Part shown: piece by piece, positions 60,415 through 64,000 of the stretch
Layout of the letters: each line of letters starts with the position of its first letter
How positions within the stretch are numbered: position 1 is the stretch's first letter
Translations under genes and position numbers: made by a program
NCBI GenBank assembly: GCA_031254035.1
Contig: JAIRVF010000124.1
Span: 62,001 to 126,000 of the forward strand
Length of the DNA: 64,000 nucleotides
Direction of reading: 5' to 3'
Origin: Paenibacillus sp.
Lineage (GTDB): Bacteria; Bacillota; Bacilli; Paenibacillales; Paenibacillaceae
Notes under the pieces: model-generated
Told to the model about the DNA's origin: nothing
Databases searched by the model: none
The model's input: the letters and a program-made list of their open reading frames with translations, nothing else

Positions 60415-60514
60415 AGAGTTCAACCCTCTTTCTCTCAATTTTCAGTGGACAGCTCAATTGTAATAGGTTTATCCCTAAAATACCAGCAGGACAAGGGCGA
60501 GCCAGGTGCTAAAA

Positions 60515-60580
60515 TAACCCCACAAAGTGGAGCCGATGCTTCGATGCCTATTCCAAATACTTTGCGGGGACCCCAGTAAA
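60515..60580. repeat. CCCC-CAAAG hairpin element
   Basis: CCCCACAAAGT (60518-60528) and ACTTTGCGGGG (60560-60570) are near-perfect 11-base arms around a roughly 30-base centre containing GCTTCGATGCC. The ends resemble those of the element at 20421-20542. Confidence 0.65.
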
Positions 60581-60712
60581 CTTATGAAACATGGGCAGTG
60601 ATTTTATACTTTCTGACATGCTGAAAAAAGGTAAAAAACTTTCCTTTTGCCACGGAAAAGGATAAAATTAAGAGTAGAGAACATAACTGTGGATGGAGAG
60701 GAAGAGAAGCAA

Positions 60713-61807
60713 GTGCTGTACCGAAATGTGGCAAAACCGATTTTTTTCAAGATGGATCCGGAAAAAGCGCACCATTTGGTGATCGGAGGATTACATACAG
60801 CAGGATCATTCCCGGGAGGCCCAGGCCTTTTGCGGAGTATGTACGGTGTCAGTGAAACGCCAGATTTAGCGGTCGATTTGTTTGGTATTCATTTTTCTAC
60901 CCCAGTAGGACTGGCGGCGGGACTGGATAAAAACGCGGCAGCGGTGGAGGGGTTTTCCTCCATCGGATTCGGCTTTATGGAGGTGGGGACTGTTACGCCA
61001 AAGGGACAACCTGGCAATGATCAGCCCCGCTTATTCCGCTTGCCTCCAGACGAGGCACTGCTTAACCGAATGGGCTTCAATAATGAAGGCGCGGAGGCGA
61101 TGGCACAGAAGTTGTCCAGACTGAAAGCCAGACCCATTCCGGTGGCCGTCAATATCGGCAAAAACAAAGTGACTCCCAATGAGGAGGCCTATAAGGATTA
61201 TCAGGAGTGCATTCGGGAGTTATATCCTTACGGCGATTTTTTCGTCGTGAATATCAGCTCGCCGAATACGCCAGATTTGCGGAATTTGCAGTACGGTAAC
61301 GAGCTTTCCTCACTCATCGCGCATATTATGGAAGAGATGCGTCTGCAGGCGCAAAAACACGGCCAATCCAAGCATGTTTTGGTTAAAATTGCTCCGGATG
61401 TAAACGACGAGGAGCTCGAGATGATGGTAGACGCTCTTCAAGCGAGCGGAATCTCCGGAATTATCGCTACGAATACAACGATCGGCAGGGACGGGTTAAC
61501 CCATCCGAACAAGAAAGAGACAGGTGGGATCAGCGGCAGACCGCTGCGGACACGTTCTACAGAAGTTGTTTCCAGGGTGTACCGGCAGACTGGTGGACAG
61601 CTGCCAATCATCGGCTCTGGAGGCATATTTACCGCTGAGGATGCTTACGAGAAAATCCGGGCCGGAGCAAGCCTGGTCGAAATTTATACAGCTCTTATAT
61701 ACGAAGGGCCCGAAGTGAACCGCCGGCTTCATGCTGGACTCAGGGAGCTTCTGCGCCGTGACGGATTGTCGCATATTTCCGAAGCCGTAGGAGCTGACCA
61801 TCGCTGA
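60713..61807 (+). CDS. pyrD: Class 2 dihydroorotate dehydrogenase (quinone)
   Basis: A 364-residue flavoenzyme of pyrimidine synthesis. The GTG at 60713 is preferred with GAGAGGAAG upstream; a longer frame from 60647 gives an unlikely N-terminus. The N-terminal helices (MLYRNVAKPIFFKMDPEKAH) form the membrane-associated quinone site typical of class 2. FMN and substrate residues are in GLAAGLDKNAAAVEGF, FMEVGTVTPKGQPGNDQPRL, LLNRMGFNNEGA, VVNISSPNTPDLR with the catalytic serine near residue 182, and IGSGGIFTAEDAYEKIRAGA. A quinone enzyme here, away from the pyr operon, is unusual beside the PyrD1B/PyrK type of many Bacilli. Confidence 0.94.
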   Translation: MLYRNVAKPIFFKMDPEKAHHLVIGGLHTAGSFPGGPGLLRSMYGVSETPDLAVDLFGIHFSTPVGLAAGLDKNAAAVEGFSSIGFGFMEVGTVTPKGQPGNDQPRLFRLPPDEALLNRMGFNNEGAEAMAQKLSRLKARPIPVAVNIGKNKVTPNEEAYKDYQECIRELYPYGDFFVVNISSPNTPDLRNLQYGNELSSLIAHIMEEMRLQAQKHGQSKHVLVKIAPDVNDEELEMMVDALQASGISGIIATNTTIGRDGLTHPNKKETGGISGRPLRTRSTEVVSRVYRQTGGQLPIIGSGGIFTAEDAYEKIRAGASLVEIYTALIYEGPEVNRRLHAGLRELLRRDGLSHISEAVGADHR

Positions 61808-61831
61808 GGGAGACAGACAGGAGGCATGTGA

Positions 61832-62653
61832 ATGGACGGCAGGGATTGGGAATTGTTTTTACTACCGTATGAGCAAACCGTTGAAGAACTTAAAGTCAAA
61901 TTCAAAACCATGCGTGCGGAATTGAAAAAGCGCGAGGAATATGCGCCGATCGAGTTCGTAACAGGCCGAGTGAAACGGATTTCCAGCATTTTGGAGAAGG
62001 CGAAGCGATTAAACGTCCCGATGGACCAACTGGAAACCGGAATCGAAGATATCGCCGGCATACGCATTATGTGCCAGTTTGTTGAGGATATCCGGCGTGT
62101 AGCCGAATATATCCGCAATCGTAAAGACCTGAAGCTTTTATTCGAAAAAGACTACATTACAAATTATAAGGAAAGCGGCTACCGCAGCTTCCATATGATC
62201 GTGGAATACCCGGTGCAAACGGCGCTCGGGCAGAAACAAGTGCTAGCCGAAATTCAGATCCGTACACTCGCGATGAATTTCTGGGCGACAATCGAGCATT
62301 CCCTAAGCTACAAATACCGTGAAAGTCTACCGGATGAAATGCGCAGACGGCTGCAGAAGGCGGCAGAAGCCGCCGCAGTTTTGGATAACGAAATGTCCAG
62401 CATTCGCGAGGAAATCCTGGAGGCTCAGAAGAAGTTTGAAGATGATTCAAACATCACTTCCCAGGTCCTGACCTTGATTCACCAGCTTTATTTCTATCAT
62501 CTCATCAATGAAGCGATGGAATTCCAAGAACGATTCAACAGAATCTGGGAAAATCAAGGCTCCGAGCGTGATATGGAAGATATGAAAAAGCTGCTGGAAG
62601 AGGTCAAACAGCTGATGGCGGCTTACCGGAAAGATGACTCACACGAGGAATAA
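61832..62653 (+). CDS. relQ: Small alarmone synthetase (YjbM/RelQ)
   Basis: A 273-residue cytosolic GTP pyrophosphokinase making (p)ppGpp without a hydrolase domain. RelA/SpoT synthase motifs are EFVTGRVKRISSILEKAKRL near residue 42, DIAGIRIMCQFVEDI near 72, KESGYRSFHMIVEYP near 112, LAEIQIRTLAMNFWATIEHS near 135 and YKYRESLPDE. This matches Bacillus SAS1 (YjbM). It has a C-terminal extension of about 60 residues beyond the family's usual end, helical and acidic. The ATG lies 7 bases after AGGAGG. Confidence 0.95.
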   Translation: MDGRDWELFLLPYEQTVEELKVKFKTMRAELKKREEYAPIEFVTGRVKRISSILEKAKRLNVPMDQLETGIEDIAGIRIMCQFVEDIRRVAEYIRNRKDLKLLFEKDYITNYKESGYRSFHMIVEYPVQTALGQKQVLAEIQIRTLAMNFWATIEHSLSYKYRESLPDEMRRRLQKAAEAAAVLDNEMSSIREEILEAQKKFEDDSNITSQVLTLIHQLYFYHLINEAMEFQERFNRIWENQGSERDMEDMKKLLEEVKQLMAAYRKDDSHEE

Positions 62654-62669
62654 GTTAATCCATTCGATA

Positions 62670-62709
62670 GGCGCGATCAGAAAATAACAGCCATTTTCTT
62701 GATCGCGCC
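62670..62709. repeat. GGCGCGATCAAGAAAAT hairpin family, third copy
   Basis: GGCGCGATCAGAAAA and TTTTCTTGATCGCGCC arms around TAACAGCCA; the left arm has lost one A compared with the copy at 39445. It lies just after the relQ stop. Confidence 0.85.
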
Positions 62710-62713
62710 TTAT

Positions 62714-62743
62714 TCAGCCTGTTGTCCATTGGACGGCAGGCTG
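62714..62743. repeat. Hairpin after relQ
   Basis: CAGCCTG-TTGTCC and GGAC-GGCAGGCTG arms around three bases. It may act as the relQ terminator although no T run follows; the frame overlapping it has no convincing ribosome binding site. Confidence 0.5.
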
Positions 62744-62922
62744 TAATTCATTTGGACAGCCCTAATCATATTTCGGTACAATGTAAAGATGGGTTTTACG
62801 GCGGTCTTGGCGTCCATGAACCAATTTGGAATTATTCTCTGGACCCGAGAGCTTTTCCGCGAAGTATGTTAAAATGGGACGAATTCAATTTTATACAAGA
62901 CTAGAACAGGATGATGAATGAC

Positions 62923-64000
62923 ATGGCATTGCAACTGCCTGCCGCTTTTAAGGAGCGGATGAAGTCGCTATTGCAGAAAAATTACGAGCAGTTCATCGCT
63001 TCATATGACCACAATCCGCATGGCGGAATCAGAGTTAATACATTAAAAATTTCCGTAGAAGATATGCTTGCTCGAAGCCCTTGGCAGTTAACGCCAATAC
63101 CATGGTGTCCCACAGGATTTTATACCGAAGTAGGCGAAAGACCGGGAAAACACCCTTATTACCATGCTGGTCTCTATTATATTCAGGAACCCAGCGCCAT
63201 GGCTCCGGTAGAAATGCTGGATGTTCAGCCTGGAGATCGGGTGCTGGATTTATGCGCAGCTCCCGGAGGTAAATCCACCCAAATTGCAGCCAAGTTGAAA
63301 AATGAAGGCTTATTGATAAGTAATGATCTCAATCCTGAACGAACGAAAGCGCTGGCTAAAAATCTGGAGTTATACGGGGTGCGATGCGGAATCGTGCTGC
63401 AGGAGCATCCGGAACGGATTGCCGGCCAGTTTCCTTTCTTTTTTGATAAAATTCTTGTGGACGCTCCCTGCTCAGGCGAAGGCATGTTCCGCAAGGACGA
63501 GGATATGGTCCGTCAATGGACGGATGCATCACCCGCCAAATATGCTGCGATGCAGCGCGACATCCTGGCATCGGCTGCCAAGATGCTCAAGCCGGGCGGA
63601 CGAATGGTATATTCCACATGTACTTTCTCCCCGGAAGAAAATGAAGCGATCATAGCTGAATTTCTTACGAATCACAGACATTTTCACGTAGAGGTGCCTA
63701 CTCGCAGCGAATTGTTTGCCAAGGGCGAAACCATTCACTGTAAGCATGCAGAGGATAACCGGATGATTTCGGACGACATTTGGGAGCAGGTAGAGCATAC
63801 CGCACGTTTGTGGCCGCATTTGATCGAAGGGGAAGGCCATTTCCTGGCGGTGCTGCAGCATGATGGATCGGAGGATGGCCTTAAAGCTCTGCAGATTTCA
63901 GCAGAAAGCCCATCCGATGGCAACCGTCTGTATGGCAAGAACAAATCCAAGGCCGATCGCGGCAAAAAAGGTAAAGCTCCTTCGAAGGCTGCCGCAGCTG
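62923..64000 (+). CDS. RsmF/RsmB-family rRNA cytosine-C5 methyltransferase (3' end cut by window)
   Basis: The 5' part (359 codons) of an open frame that leaves the window. It starts at ATG 62923 (MALQLPAAFKERMKSLL) with AGGATG upstream; ATGs at 62911 and 62914 are alternatives. The SAM loop is VLDLCAAPGGKSTQIAAKL near residue 108. The NOL1/NOP2/Sun signature DAPCSGEGMFRKDEDM is near 182, with catalytic cysteines there and in YSTCTFSPEENEAI near 231. The C-terminal lysine-rich end and any PUA-type domain lie at or beyond the window edge. It probably methylates a cytosine of 16S rRNA. Confidence 0.92.
   Translation, partial: MALQLPAAFKERMKSLLQKNYEQFIASYDHNPHGGIRVNTLKISVEDMLARSPWQLTPIPWCPTGFYTEVGERPGKHPYYHAGLYYIQEPSAMAPVEMLDVQPGDRVLDLCAAPGGKSTQIAAKLKNEGLLISNDLNPERTKALAKNLELYGVRCGIVLQEHPERIAGQFPFFFDKILVDAPCSGEGMFRKDEDMVRQWTDASPAKYAAMQRDILASAAKMLKPGGRMVYSTCTFSPEENEAIIAEFLTNHRHFHVEVPTRSELFAKGETIHCKHAEDNRMISDDIWEQVEHTARLWPHLIEGEGHFLAVLQHDGSEDGLKALQISAESPSDGNRLYGKNKSKADRGKKGKAPSKAAAA

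Noticed and set aside
62722..62904. Frame of 60 codons between relQ and the RsmF-like gene
   Set aside because: It starts inside a hairpin, has no ribosome binding site and unremarkable composition; more likely the leader of the next gene.

Overview
The window is chromosomal DNA of a low-to-mid GC, endospore-forming Firmicute, most likely Paenibacillus or a close relative. This rests on strong GGAGG-type ribosome binding sites, frequent TTG and GTG starts, a YjcZ-type sporulation peptide, many Bacillus-like families (YtxG/YtxH, YugP, YitT, YtpB, YjbM, DUF1450, DUF92) and several dispersed non-coding repeats. No rRNA, tRNA, CRISPR array, prophage or intact insertion sequence was seen.

Layout. 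0-9 kb: two unrecognised proteins, a LysR regulator divergent from a pstSCAB phosphate transporter, and an efflux pump whose promoter is covered by a perfect 22-bp palindrome. 9-17.6 kb: a tandem-HTH protein, a polysaccharide deacetylase, small conserved proteins (Dabb, HepT-like, YtxG, YtxH), glutamate racemase, a LysM-M14 wall peptidase and small housekeeping proteins. 17.8-24 kb: an rRNA methyltransferase, a MITE-like element with four 38-bp tandem repeats, an O-methyltransferase, a second efflux pump and hemE-hemH. 24-34 kb: capA-ugpQ-FAH-DUF92, a Uup-type ABC-F protein, M42 aminopeptidase, LapA and oligoendopeptidase F. 34-44 kb: cold-shock protein, YhhN, ytpB, pfkA, a DUF4015 glycosidase-like protein, YitT, the DEAD-box helicase CshA, YjcZ and a DUF624 protein. 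44-48.7 kb: a 6S RNA gene, a candidate small RNA, thiol peroxidase, rhomboid protease, LysR, YugP and MerR. 49-54 kb: a five-gene catabolic operon (amidohydrolase, DgaE, DgaF, KDG kinase, GntR) followed by a remnant of a GntP transporter. 54-64 kb: JAMM protease, TlpA/ResA-like protein, cimA, dinB, ferredoxin, L,D-transpeptidase, pyrD, a small alarmone synthetase and the 5' part of an RsmF-like methyltransferase.

How genes work together. pstSCAB forms one phosphate importer. hemE and hemH are two late haem steps. The 49-54 kb operon probably deacylates an amino-sugar acid, removes ammonia to give 2-keto-3-deoxygluconate, phosphorylates it and cleaves it to pyruvate and glyceraldehyde-3-phosphate under GntR control; its own transporter seems to have decayed. 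Wall-acting enzymes (polysaccharide deacetylase, LysM-M14 peptidase, L,D-transpeptidase, MurI) are scattered rather than clustered.

The most notable non-coding content is four dispersed repeat families, the 6S RNA with a clear promoter, and palindromic operators overlapping two promoters. All function calls come from reading motifs; no database search was possible.
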